Of a stretch of 64,000 nucleotides of DNA, positions 56,601-64,000 are shown piece by piece. Source of the stretch: Bolinopsis microptera (lineage: Eukaryota; Ctenophora; Tentaculata; Lobata; Bolinopsidae). Under the pieces are notes generated by a model, which saw only the letters and a program-made list of their open reading frames with translations, did not search any database and was not told where the DNA came from. The stretch lies in the NCBI RefSeq assembly GCF_026151205.1, contig NC_087084.1:3258845-3322844 (forward strand), given 5' to 3'. Within the stretch, counting starts at the first letter, position 1; each line of letters starts with the position of its first letter. The position numbers and the translations under genes were made by a program.

Positions 56601-59600
56601 GGCCAGTTGGTAGATCACCGACCGGCTATAAGCCGGCTATAAGCCGGCTTATAGCCGGCTACAATTTTTATAGCCGGCTATAAGCCGGCTTATAGCCAGT
56701 TAGTAGCCGCTTACATTTGTTGTTGAGCGACGGCTATTAGCCGGTTATAAGCCTGCTATTAGCCGTTTTGGTATTAAAAGTGGTTATAAGCCGGCTATAA
56801 GCCGGCTATAAGCCGGTTATAAGATATTAACTCAACTACATCGTATTGAACGATAGTCAGGAGCCGGCTATAAGAAATTCAGTGAAAACGGCTATTAGCC
56901 GGTTATAAGCCGGCTATTAGCCGTTTAGGTATCGAAAGTGGTTATAAGCCGGCTATAAGCCGGTTATAAGATATTAACTCAGTTCAGTACGATGAAGTTA
57001 AGTTAATATCTTATAGCCGGCTTATAACCACTTTCGATACCTAAACGGCTAATAGCCGGCTTATAACCGGCTAATAGCCGTTTTCGCTGAATTTCTTATA
57101 GCCGGCTCCTGACTATCGTTCAGTACGATGAAGTTGAGTTAATATCTTATAACCGGCTTATAGCCGGCTTATAACCACTTTCGATACCTAAACGGCTAAT
57201 AGCCGGCTTATAACCGGCTAATAGCCGTTTTCACTGAATTTCTTATAGCCGATACCTAAACGGCTAATAGCCGGGTTATAACCGGCTAATAGCCGTCGCT
57301 CAACAACAAATGTAAGCGGCTACTAACCGGCTATAAGCCGGCTTATAGCCGGCTATAAAAATTGTAGCCGGCTATAAGCCGGTTTATAGCCGGCTTATAA
57401 CCGGCTTATAGCCGGTCGGTGATCTACCAATTTCCCCGAATAACAACTAAAATATTTAAAATAACAAGTAAAAACGTTTAAAATACCGTTGGATCTGGGA
57501 GAGGTGCCAGGGGAGGGAGCTTGTTCTGAATCTACTCCTTGTTCAGGTAGAGGATCCAGAGTGAAGATGTCGCGAGGGAGGGACTTGTCACTGTGCGATG
57601 ACAAGGACGCTATGTCAGGGTTCATTTGAGCCTTGGGATATAGTTCGAGTTTAAATTGTGGTGTAAGTTGGAGTAGTTAGTAGAGATAACAGGAATGATA
57701 ATTCGGAATGAGAAGACCGGTTAGTGGTCGTGAATCGTCGTGATAAAGAAACACCTCCTAATACCTAGTATTAAAGTTAAATTCTGGGATGACTAGTTTA
57801 AACATTGCTGAGTATAAGTTTTATCTTAAAAGTAGTGTTATTAAATTTAAATTTTCTATTATTATTATTATAAGAAAATGTTTACCTGGAAGAGTCTGCT
57901 AGCAAGATCACTGACATAATCTGACAAATCCAAAGCACTCTCCTCCTTCCTCAACTCACAAACCAGGTCCACAACATTTGAAAACGTCCTGTACAGCGAG
58001 CAATATTGAAAATGAAGCGCCTGGAGGTCCATACAAACTTGAGTTATCCTCCGCTTGGCTTTGAGGTTTTGTTTCGACATGTTTTTGGGACCGCCAGAGG
58101 AGTGTCCAGCCAGAGATCTGATATCTTGGGCGGTGATGAGCTGATGTTTTGCCAGATATTCTATCTTATCCCGGGATTCCAATATGTGATACTGGATCTT
58201 GTTCTTGACATATTCCTGTTTCAACAGAACATTGTCTATGAAAATGAAGGGTACTTCTAGGATGTTAAAGGTGGAGAGACACTGGTTGAAGACGGATAGT
58301 ATCTCCTCGGGGAGGGCGTGAGAGAAGCCATCAAGAGAGGAGGTCAGGGTTTCTCGGAGAAAGAGGAGGTGACATTTGACTATTCGTTGGAAGATAAGAA
58401 TAATGTGACAGTCTAGGTCTTTTGATGTGTTCCTTATCTGTGAGACATGTGGTATAATACAAGGGATACATAATTTAGAATTAGTCCTGCAATGATACAA
58501 CAACAAACAGTTTTGATAATTAAGGCCTGGAAATCAATTAAGGGGGCCGGGGGGGTCTTCATCAAAATTCTCTCAAAATTGACTTTATAGTTGTTTCTGG
58601 TAGAGGGGAGTGATATCTACCAGCTGCTTTTGGTCCCATGGAAAAATATTGTTCCTAGTCGAAATTATCGCTGGTCTAAGGTCAGCGCTTATGCGTAATT
58701 GTATTGCGCGAGCGATTCTAAATCGCAATTTCTGAAAATCGAGTCTAAAAATCTATCTTCTCCCACATTTTTTGAGTAATCACCCTGAAACTTTCAGGAT
58801 ATGTTCTAGGGACCATTTAGAAGAGATGGATCATACAAAATTTTGAGATAGGCCTTTAAAATTTTTTTATTCAATTTTGAAAATCTTGGACCTCCAAAAA
58901 TCGTAAAAAACCGACTCGATTTTCAGAATTTGCGATTGAAAATCGCTCGCGCACTACAATTACACATAAGCGCTGACCTTGGACCGGCGATAATTTCGGC
59001 TAGGAACAATATTTTTCCATGGGACCAAAAGCAGCTGGTAGATATCACTCCCCTCTACCAGAAACAACTATAAAGTCAATTTCAAGAGAATTTTGATGAA
59101 GACCCCCCGGCCCCCTTATTCTTAAAGGGTAATTACCTAGGGGGGGTCCAAGGGGAACTTTGGGGAGTTTTGGGGAACTTTTTTTGGGGAACTTCAGGAA
59201 ACCTGGGGGACTTTCCCAAAGTTCCCCAAAAAATTATCAATGAAACAAATAATTTTGGGGAATTTTGGGGAACTTTTTTTTGGGGAACTTCAGAAAGTTC
59301 CCCAAAATTCCCCAAAGTTCCCCAAAGTTCCCCAAAGTTCCCCAAAGTTCCCCAAAAAAATTATAATGCCAAACAAATTATCATGCTGCAAGTATCAACA
59401 AGTAAGTTAAGATTATACCTTATAATAACATACATGTTAACATTAATGGGTATTAATGTATATTAGAGAAATTTTGAATAATTTTGAATAATTTTGAATA
59501 ATTTTAAATAATTTTGAATAATTTTGGGGAATTTTGGGGAACTTTGGGGAGTTTTGGGGAACTTTTTTTTGGGGAACTTCAGAAATCTTGGGGGACTTTC

Positions 59601-62389
59601 CCAAAGTTCCCCAAAGTTCCCCTTGGACCCCCCCTACCTAATTAAAAACAATTTAATATTATTGCTGTAAATTTGAATTCCCCTTCACATGGAAACTAAG
59701 CAAAAGGTAAAACTAAGCACAAACCAAGTCAGTGACAGAGTCAAGCCATTTTAACTCGACAGAGTTGCAGTAGTTAGGAGAGGGGGGTAGGACAAATAAG
59801 TCCGGAGCTTGAGGTGACATCGGCCCTTCACCTCCTTCTTCATCTAAATCTGAACTTGAACTGAGGGAGTATTTTTGGTGAATTATAAAATTAGATAACA
59901 AGTATTGCATTGGATTTTGCGAGTTCTGTTTGATAACAAATCTGGATATTTTTACCAAAACACAGAATCACGTGTCAAAACAAACATGGTTCACCTCCCA
60001 GCTCCCTATCAGTATCGATATCTATTTTTAATCCAAATATTTCAACAAAAAAGTTACTGAATGAAGTAAACTATTTGAAATATTTCTATTATTCTAGTTT
60101 AATTAGTTTAGGCAGTTAAGTTACGGAGTGAAGTAAACCTGTCAAAATATTCAAGTTTAGGTGTGGCTGAGTCAGGTCCGTCCGGGCTGGAGGTGTCTGA
60201 ACTATCGTCTTCATGTTCCTCTATCTTATTTTTCTACAGGGAGACAAGAAGTTACATTCCAGATATAAAACTTTAAATCAAGTTTTTGTAGAAAATCAAA
60301 TGCCACAAATGTTCGCACAGATGAGGCCTTATATTTGTTAAAATTCCCATACTATATCAAACCCAAATTAAAAAGCTGCAAACAACTCTTCACCTGTTTT
60401 GAGTAGAGACGCGAATGAGGCGAAGCCGAGGAGCGGGGTCGCTTCAAAGTGTTGTTCTGTCCGTCGTCAGACAACTCGGAATCAGTAGTCATGTTGTCAT
60501 CATCGTACTGTGACTGTGTTGGAGTTTTTGTGAAGCGTGATACATTGTAATATTAAACTAGCAAAAAGATACCGGAGATTTCGAGCATTTAGGATCTGAT
60601 ACCATCAGCCACAAAATTATTACAAGGACACAAAATAGCGTAATCAAGTTTTATATCCACTCTCAATGGCAATATCTACCTTGCCAGGATAAACATGTCT
60701 GGATGGAGACATGGTGGAGACAGCCCGTCTCATTGGAGTATCCAGCTCATCTCTCTCCATGTGAGGCATACTTTTAAACCGGGTCTTTTCACGGCCCCCT
60801 CCCAGCGAGTCAACACTACTGTCTCTGCTATGTGCCTGGTAACCTGGTGATTGGGGGGAGCCGGTGGTAAGCAGTGTGAAGAAATAAAAACCGGGATTAT
60901 CCAAGATGGATGGGGATTTTTGAGGGCTGAGAATAGAACTTGCCAGGTACAGGTCCAGATGAAACTTATCAGTCGACAAAACAAATTTCCCTCATAGTAA
61001 TCCATACATAAAAACAGTTCACAAAAATGGATTTAAACATATCGATATTCGACAATAAATAACTTGTGGACTCTGTTAGGTCACGTGTTAGGTAATCACT
61101 TGAAGCATTGAGTCCACCCCTCCAGCTGCTGTTGATAGAGTCAGTATCGTTCCCTTCATCTGCAGTGTTCTCATCGTTCAGAAAATCAAACTGGTTCAGT
61201 GCCCCGGCCAGACTTGTGTCATCCGGTATACTGGGTATTGAACTAGACCTGGAGTGGAAAAAATGTGGAAAAAAGTGGGGAAAGGTAGAAAAATGGTCAA
61301 TACATTTTTATCAATCTGTAATTTTGATACTGGTGGGGAGGTGAACTATATTTTTTTACACATAACTGCATAACAGTCAAAAATGTGGTTCACCAGTATC
61401 CAGATTTGTTTAATGTCTATTCAATCAATTAACTAATTGGTTGATATACTCATTATCAATAATCCAGTGAGCAGAATGACAAAGTCTTAACCACACACTC
61501 ACTGGTTAACGTTAGCATGAGGAATGCTGGGTTCCATTCCGGAAACACTATCTGAAGAACTGGTGCTCTGGTACATATCTTTAGAGATCTCACAATCACT
61601 AGCTGCACTGAACACAAGCGAGTTTGTCTGCTCTATGTCACCGGATATCCTGATATGAAGATGATCAGGAAATAAGCAATGTATAATAAATTTTATACAT
61701 TGTATACATTTCGTATAATGTATATGCACCAATGCAAATTATCGAATTAATTTAACAGCGTACCTTCATCCCCGAATTACCCCTAGTACATACAAGACAT
61801 CTAAAAGTAACTACTTTATAGATGATAACTTGATCCGAATAAATGGTTTTGAAATTTGAACAACATTCTGAACATTCTCACTTGAGCAAGCTAGCAATGC
61901 GATCTCTGCACTTCCTAAAACACACAGTAGGTCGCCTCCAGTTGGTGCTGGGAACCAGGTTGTGTGTAGAGTTAGCTAGGGACTGCTGCGAGGTGGACGA
62001 GGACATGGTGCCTTCCTGGCTGGAGTCTGATTTGAAGTCTACCTTGAACTGGATAGATATAGAGGTTTAAGTTTTGATATAACTTCACAACTCCACAAGA
62101 TTACATTTGAGGCTATAGTGGAAATTACTGTCCAAAAATTCATGACATGAGATGAAGACTCTCAGTGTTAAACAAGGAACTGAAACCGAGGGGTTCCGTT
62201 CAGGCCCTTCACACTTTGTTTCTGTCTAGTTCTAATATACCGTCAGAATAGTGACTTTAAATATATAATATAGATTATAGAGTTCTTAAATTAAACTTAA
62301 CCAGTGGCTAATGTTTGGTGATTTACTTTTTTTTAATTAGTTTTAACAAAACCTGCATCTGCCATAATGTGGCACAAACAAATATGAGC

Positions 62390-62428
<39 letters not shown>

Positions 62429-62465
62429 GAGTTAGTTAGTTAGTGAGTTAGTTAGTGAGTTAGTG

Positions 62466-62496
<31 letters not shown>

Positions 62497-62621
62497 GAGT
62501 GAGTGAGTGAGTGAGTGAGTGAGTGAGTGAGTGAGTGAGTGAGTGAGTGAGTAAGTGAGTGAGTGAGTGAGTGAGTGAGTTAGTTAGTGAGTTAGTGAGT
62601 TAGTGAGTTAGTGAGTGAGTG

Positions 62622-62662
<41 letters not shown>

Positions 62663-64000
62663 CCTGAATGGACCGGCCAGGAAGTTCAGGTAGTCCATGT
62701 TCGAAGAGAGAGAATGCGCCTAGAGAGGCTCGATAGTGGTCAATATTAGCGGTGTCCACCGGCAAGCTGAATTGTGTTAGCCATGTCAGTAAATAATGAT
62801 GTGCTCCAGCAGCAACTGCAAGCTTAGATTAGTAAAAGAATAGAACTATAATTAGTGTAATCAATTAATTTCTAATTAAAACTGCACGAATGGTTGAACC
62901 TGATGGTGCTGGAGTGAGAGATAATAAGCTTTAGTATCTGCTGATCCTCGTGCGTTGTACTGAACTCATGTTTAGCTAACACCTGAAAGAAATATAAAGT
63001 GCTGCTAGTTGTTAATTCATTTCCTTCAATTAAATTTCCTAATATCTCCTTGGACTGAGATTACTTAAAATAAGAAACTAGATATATAGCGCCGAAACAT
63101 ACCAAAAAAGTCAAATAAACCACAGAATTAGCCGTAATGATTGAAAAGTACATTCACCACATACCTGGAGTACCCTGGGGTTGTGTATGGGTATGAAGTA
63201 GGGACAAAAGGATTTCGCGATTATTTTGGCCAAAATTCGCGATACCGCGATTTTTAACAGACTATACATTAAACTTTGCATAAAATTTGTCGCAAATAAT
63301 GGGAAAAATCGCGATTCTGTACATGCCGCGATTTCCTTTTGTCCCTGGTATGAAGTGGTGACGTCACACCACGTGTCATGACGTCACACCACGTGTCATG
63401 ACGTCACACCACGTGTCATGACGTCACACCACGTGTCATGACGTCACACCACGTGTCATGACGTCACACCACGTGTCATGACGTCACACTAGAGAAATAA
63501 GTACACATACCTGGAGTACCCTGGGGTTGTGTATGGGTATGAAGTGGTGGTTGAGGAAGATATGCTTGATACTCTGATACACTATCTTCAGGATAGCTTC
63601 ATGGTAGTCATGGGGTCCGTTCTGCAGGACGTTTATCAGGTAGACCAGGAAGTCCGGGCAGTGCTCAATGTAGGCGTCGTTAATGTACTTACACACGGCT
63701 CCTATCCACATCTGTGGGAATGGTTTGTAGTTAGAACACAACTTTAGTTCAACTAACTGATCACGTACAATCACCGATCAAAAACTTTAGTTATGGCATG
63801 GTGACAACAAAGAAGATGTGAAGTTTAAAAACCATAGTACGGCAGAACTATAAGTTCTACAAGTTAGAACTTAATCATTGTTAGTTGTTAATTATTGTTA
63901 ATTGTTAATTGTTAATTATTAATTATTGTTAGTTTTCACAATACCTGACAGTTCCTAGGGTAAGTATGCTCTATGTACATCTGCATTACTTTAGCCAGGT
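47203..64000 (-). CDS. Furry (FRY) homologue, C-terminal ~1,160 residues, 19 exons, 5' end outside
   Basis: Exons, 5' to 3': 64000-63945, 63711-63511, 62982-62900 (or 62883), 62815-62664, 62048-61882, 61649-61503, 61248-61100, 60843-60680, 60507-60394, 60233-60139, 59860-59725, 58437-57886, 57631-57487, 56467-56201, 56001-55838, 55590-55452, 48618-48496, 48051-47861, 47637-47203 (TGA). GT-AG borders and phases agree throughout, except a question at exon 3/4. The first exons follow vertebrate FRY as I recall it: LAKVMQMYIEHTYPRNCQ, WIGAVCKYINDAYIEH, ILKLIISHSS, LPELPGRSIQ, NWRRPTVCF and FDFLNDEN. FRY is a ~3,000-residue HEAT-repeat scaffold that activates NDR/Trc kinases in cell shape and microtubule control. 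The middle is Ser/Asp-rich and probably disordered; exons 12 and 19 look folded. One intron holds a 6.67 kb transposon. Confidence 0.9.
47637..47785 (-). repeat. 42-bp tandem duplication over a splice acceptor
   Basis: GGTATTGGGATCTTTACCTG (47621) and AAGTATTGGATCTTTACCTA (47663) begin two copies, with the shared ATTACAATTATGTG between them and again near 47767. Two acceptors, CTCAG|GTAAAG and CTTAG|GTAAAG, result. Confidence 0.75.
47861..48051 (-). CDS. furry exon 18
   Basis: Phase 1 to 0. SIPEEELDESLYTEMGELKL and SRHSRTSSTSGPHSTSFSS; coiled-coil-like start then Ser-rich. Confidence 0.8.
48318..48491. mobile_element. PIF/Harbinger-like MITE, copy 2, TSD TTA
   Basis: GGGGTCGCTCACATCTTCAC at left, GTGATTACGACCCC at right, flanked by TTA on both sides (48315-48317, 48492-48494). 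Inverted relative to copy 1 at 23204. Lies immediately inside the furry intron. Confidence 0.78.
48496..48618 (-). CDS. furry exon 17
   Basis: Phase 1 to 1. EPISEQDFPLPPPPNEAYY and REIERGIQHAPST. Its donor G|GTAAGGGG is formed at the end of a Harbinger-like MITE. Confidence 0.78.
48703..50250. repeat. Left arm of the 6.67 kb palindrome
   Basis: Many GCGCTTATAAGCGC palindromes in ~65-bp and longer tandem units (variant units contain CAACCTGGGGTGCACCGGCA). Confidence 0.85.
50696..52182. mobile_element. Fold-back element nested in the palindrome, TA flanks
   Basis: Ends GGCGGTGCACGATA and inverse TATCGTGCACCCCC, flanked by TA. Arms 50696-51288 and 51594-52182 are inverted copies at roughly 95% by eye; loop ~300 bp. 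TA flanks suggest a Tc1/mariner-type origin, but arms are unusually long and no transposase is present. Confidence 0.75.
52758..52823. repeat. Compact three-way (Y-shaped) inverted repeat
   Basis: Outer stem TATGACCC/GGGTCATA (52758-52765, 52816-52823) encloses two perfect hairpins: CCCTGTATCGTC ttc GACGATACAGGG and GCCGCGCAC ttc GTGCGCGGC. Nearly every base is paired and both loops are TTC. Confidence 0.85.
53086..53130. repeat. Pair of adjacent hairpins
   Basis: GTCACC...GGTGAC, then GGGCGCTTGT gaa ACAAGCGCCC with a three-base loop. Confidence 0.75.
53532..53765 (+). mobile_element. tRNA-derived SINE candidate (Pol III A and B boxes)
   Basis: TAGCGCAGTTGGTTAG matches the tRNA A box and GGTTCAAATCC the B box 31 bases later. 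GGCCAGG near the start can pair with CCTGGTC near 53610, but D and anticodon stems do not close, so it is not a working tRNA. Unique-looking sequence follows to an A-rich end (AATAAAAACAAGTAAAG). Confidence 0.65.
53960..55368. repeat. Right arm of the 6.67 kb palindrome
   Basis: Inverted copy of 48703-50250 with different numbers of internal units. The outer ~550 bp (54820-55368 against 48703-49250) is nearly base-for-base complementary. Confidence 0.85.
55452..55590 (-). CDS. furry exon 16
   Basis: Phase 0 to 1, acceptor ATCCTAG. GLTYSDSVNNIHLSQVELRV and SEDDTSSVVSEIPPPLTP. Followed by the intron that holds the 6.67 kb palindrome. Confidence 0.75.
55838..56001 (-). CDS. furry exon 15
   Basis: Phase 1 to 0. 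KKRMSHRRGYSEANIEMFKS and TATSPTSPPNM. RRGYS resembles a basophilic kinase site. Confidence 0.72.
56201..56467 (-). CDS. furry exon 14
   Basis: Phase 1 to 1. RS-rich SRSRDPSNERSREPSNES with internal duplication (SNE-SR-E), then a hydrophobic-Pro stretch TVQTPEVPVASVLPVDVPV. Confidence 0.72.
56601..57436. mobile_element. 836-bp hAT-like element, TSD CGAATAAC
   Basis: Inverted TTGGTAGATCACCGACCGGC near both ends, flanked by CGAATAAC (56593-56600, 57437-57444). Interior is almost entirely GCCGGCTATAAGCCGG-type palindromes in two inverted halves. In the furry intron between exons 13 and 14. Confidence 0.85.
57487..57631 (-). CDS. furry exon 13
   Basis: Phase 0 to 1. SLSSHSDKSLPRDIFTLDP and SPGTSPRSN. 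Sits directly beside the hAT-like element at 56601-57436. Confidence 0.72.
57886..58437 (-). CDS. furry exon 12 (large, helical)
   Basis: One hundred and eighty-four codons, phase 0-0. Helical pattern: LIFQRIVKCHLLFLRETLTS, EEILSVFNQCLSTFN, KNKIQYHILESRDKIEYL. Probably a folded C-terminal region of furry; not matched residue by residue. Confidence 0.8.
58541..59118. mobile_element. Inverted-repeat MITE, 578 bp
   Basis: AAGGGGGCCGGGGGGGTCTT...AAGACCCCCCGGCCCCCTT with arms of ~200 bp (58541-58745, 58915-59118) and a ~170-bp centre. No convincing target duplication. In a furry intron. Confidence 0.75.
59136..59638. mobile_element. Inverted-repeat element with GGGGAACTTT array
   Basis: CCTAGGGGGGGTCCAAGGGG at left, inverse CCCCTTGGACCCCCCCTACC at right, with TAATTA on both outer sides. 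Interior repeats TTTTGGGGAACTTTGGGGA and AATAATTTTG. The 98- and 70-codon ORFs on the strands are artefacts. Confidence 0.75.
59725..59860 (-). CDS. furry exon 11
   Basis: Phase 2 to 0. SSSDLDEEGGEGPMSPQ then NYCNSVELKWLDSVTDL. Donor TTG|GTTTGT. Confidence 0.75.
59937..60020. mobile_element. CTGGTGGG-family MITE fragment, copy D
   Basis: AATCTGGATATTTTTACC, CACGTGTCAAAACAAACATG and GGTTCACCTCCCAGC resemble copies A-C in inverted or rearranged order. Confidence 0.45.
60139..60233 (-). CDS. furry exon 10
   Basis: Phase 0 to 2. IEEHEDDSSDTSSPDGPDS; acidic, disordered. Acceptor CCCTGTAG. Confidence 0.72.
60394..60507 (-). CDS. furry exon 9
   Basis: Phase 0-0. DDDNMTTDSELSDDGQNN then LKRPRSSASPHS, a possible nuclear-localisation or phosphorylation cluster. 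A second acceptor at 60513 would add two residues (SQ). Confidence 0.75.
60680..60843 (-). CDS. furry exon 8
   Basis: Phase 1 to 0, acceptor AATCACCAG. HSRDSSVDSLGGGREKTRF and RRAVSTMSPSRHVYPGK. An alternative acceptor 8 bases downstream hits a stop. Confidence 0.8.
61100..61248 (-). CDS. furry exon 7
   Basis: Phase 2 to 1. ALNQFDFLNDENTADEGND, similar to FRY RDFDFLDVELEDGE. Confidence 0.82.
61323..61410. mobile_element. CTGGTGGG-family MITE, copy C
   Basis: GATACTGGTGGGGAGGTGAA and inverse TTCACCAGTATC enclose only ~60 bp. Confidence 0.65.
61503..61649 (-). CDS. furry exon 6
   Basis: Phase 2 to 2. EQTNSLVFSAASDCEISK and SSSDSVSGMEPS; low-complexity acidic/serine segment. Donor CA|GTGAGT. 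Confidence 0.78.
61882..62048 (-). CDS. furry exon 5
   Basis: Phase 0 to 2. Ser-rich then STNWRRPTVCFRKCRDRI, matching FRY VSWKRPQYSQKR. Confidence 0.88.
62391..62662. repeat. Tetranucleotide array (GTTA/GTGA)n
   Basis: About 68 units switching between GTTA and GTGA blocks; ends one base before the furry exon 4 donor context (TTAC|CTGAAT). Confidence 0.92.
62664..62815 (-). CDS. furry exon 4
   Basis: Acceptor GCTTGCAG, donor CAG|GTAACT. Reads HHYLLTWLTQFSLPVDTANI and FEHGLPELPGRSIQ, matching the FRY ELPGKT region. Its 5' splice site abuts the GTTA repeat. Confidence 0.85.
62900..62982 (-). CDS. furry exon 3 (3' border uncertain)
   Basis: Acceptor TTTCTTTCAG. VLAKHEFSTTHEDQQILKLI then ISHSSTI. 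The obvious donor (ATCAG|GTTCAA) leaves two bases, while exon 4 needs one; donor TGCA|GTTTTA at 62883 would fit. Confidence 0.75.
63165..63192 (-). pseudogene. Duplicated 3' end of furry exon 2
   Basis: ACCTGGAGTACCCTGGGGTTGTGTATGGGTATGAAGT appears at 63164-63199 and again as the real exon border at 63509-63545. The tandem units and the hAT MITE lie between the two copies, so a segmental duplication of ~345 bp occurred here. Confidence 0.75.
63199..63347. mobile_element. 149-bp hAT MITE, TSD GTATGAAG
   Basis: TAGGGACAAAAGGAT at left, inverse of CAGGGACAAAAGGAAAT at right, and exact 8-bp GTATGAAG flanks (63191-63198, 63348-63355). Interior has repeated TCGCGA words. The target is a copy of furry exon-2-like text (CTGGAGTACCCTGGGGTTGT, 63165-63184). 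Confidence 0.9.
63358..63489. promoter_or_regulatory. 20-bp tandem CRE + E-box array (TGACGTCACACCACGTGTCA)
   Basis: Six perfect units and a seventh partial one, each with TGACGTCA (CREB/ATF) and CACGTG (E-box). In the furry intron between exons 2 and 3. Could be a regulatory array or simply a minisatellite. Confidence 0.6.
63511..63711 (-). CDS. furry exon 2
   Basis: Sixty-seven codons, phase 0-0. MWIGAVCKYINDAYIEH at the start, NGPHDYHEAILKIVYQSIK in the middle. Best-conserved exon of the window. Confidence 0.92.
63945..64000 (-). CDS. furry exon 1 of window (partial)
   Basis: Enters from outside the window with two bases of a codon; reads LAKVMQMYIEHTYPRNCQ and ends CAG|GTATTG. Corresponds to vertebrate FRY LAHVMTLYKT region. 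Confidence 0.85.

Overview
This is a eukaryotic (metazoan) genomic window. Coding sequence is split into short exons with GT-AG introns, gene families are animal ones (a furry homologue, a transmembrane TIR receptor, tandem C2H2 zinc-finger genes), and most of the DNA is repeats: non-LTR retrotransposon remains, many small inverted-repeat transposons, minisatellites and very long simple repeats. The species cannot be named from the sequence. An invertebrate with a small-intron, transposon-rich genome fits; the furry protein is clearly recognisable against the vertebrate FRY sequence as I recall it, but quite diverged.

Layout. (1) 1-21,816, plus strand: the 3' part of a single-pass receptor gene. 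I could chain nine exons in consistent phase: an ectodomain with three N-glycosylation sequons, a transmembrane exon, a cytoplasmic TIR domain of bacterial-like type over three exons, and a short tail ending in TAG at 21,816. Its introns hold a 1.4 kb pyrimidine-only satellite, at least three hAT-like elements, LINE copies, an 18-bp minisatellite and a 0.93 kb (GA)n tract. (2) 21,817-26,100: intergenic, with a Harbinger-like MITE, a GC-rich fold-back and telomere-like repeats. (3) 26,100-46,204, minus strand: eight tandem C2H2 zinc-finger genes or pseudogenes sharing an N-terminal domain with three SUMOylation-type motifs. Two (30,545-32,386 and 45,047-46,204) are intact to the family C-terminus; the others carry frameshifts or stops. 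(4) 47,203-64,000, minus strand: the C-terminal ~1,160 residues of a furry/FRY homologue in 19 exons, 5' end outside the window. One FRY intron holds a 6.67 kb palindromic element with further nested insertions; other FRY introns hold hAT-like MITEs.

The two most striking things are the TIR receptor, whose TIR resembles bacterial/SARM1-type NADase TIRs and keeps the W-x3-E glutamate, and a recurring kind of non-autonomous transposon. In that second group, several elements have short terminal inverted repeats, 8-bp target duplications and an interior packed with one short palindromic motif, a different motif in each element. Four 7-bp tandem duplications that break zinc-finger reading frames may be excision scars of such elements. 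Exons were deduced by eye from splice signals, phase and open frames; boundaries have not been tested against transcripts.
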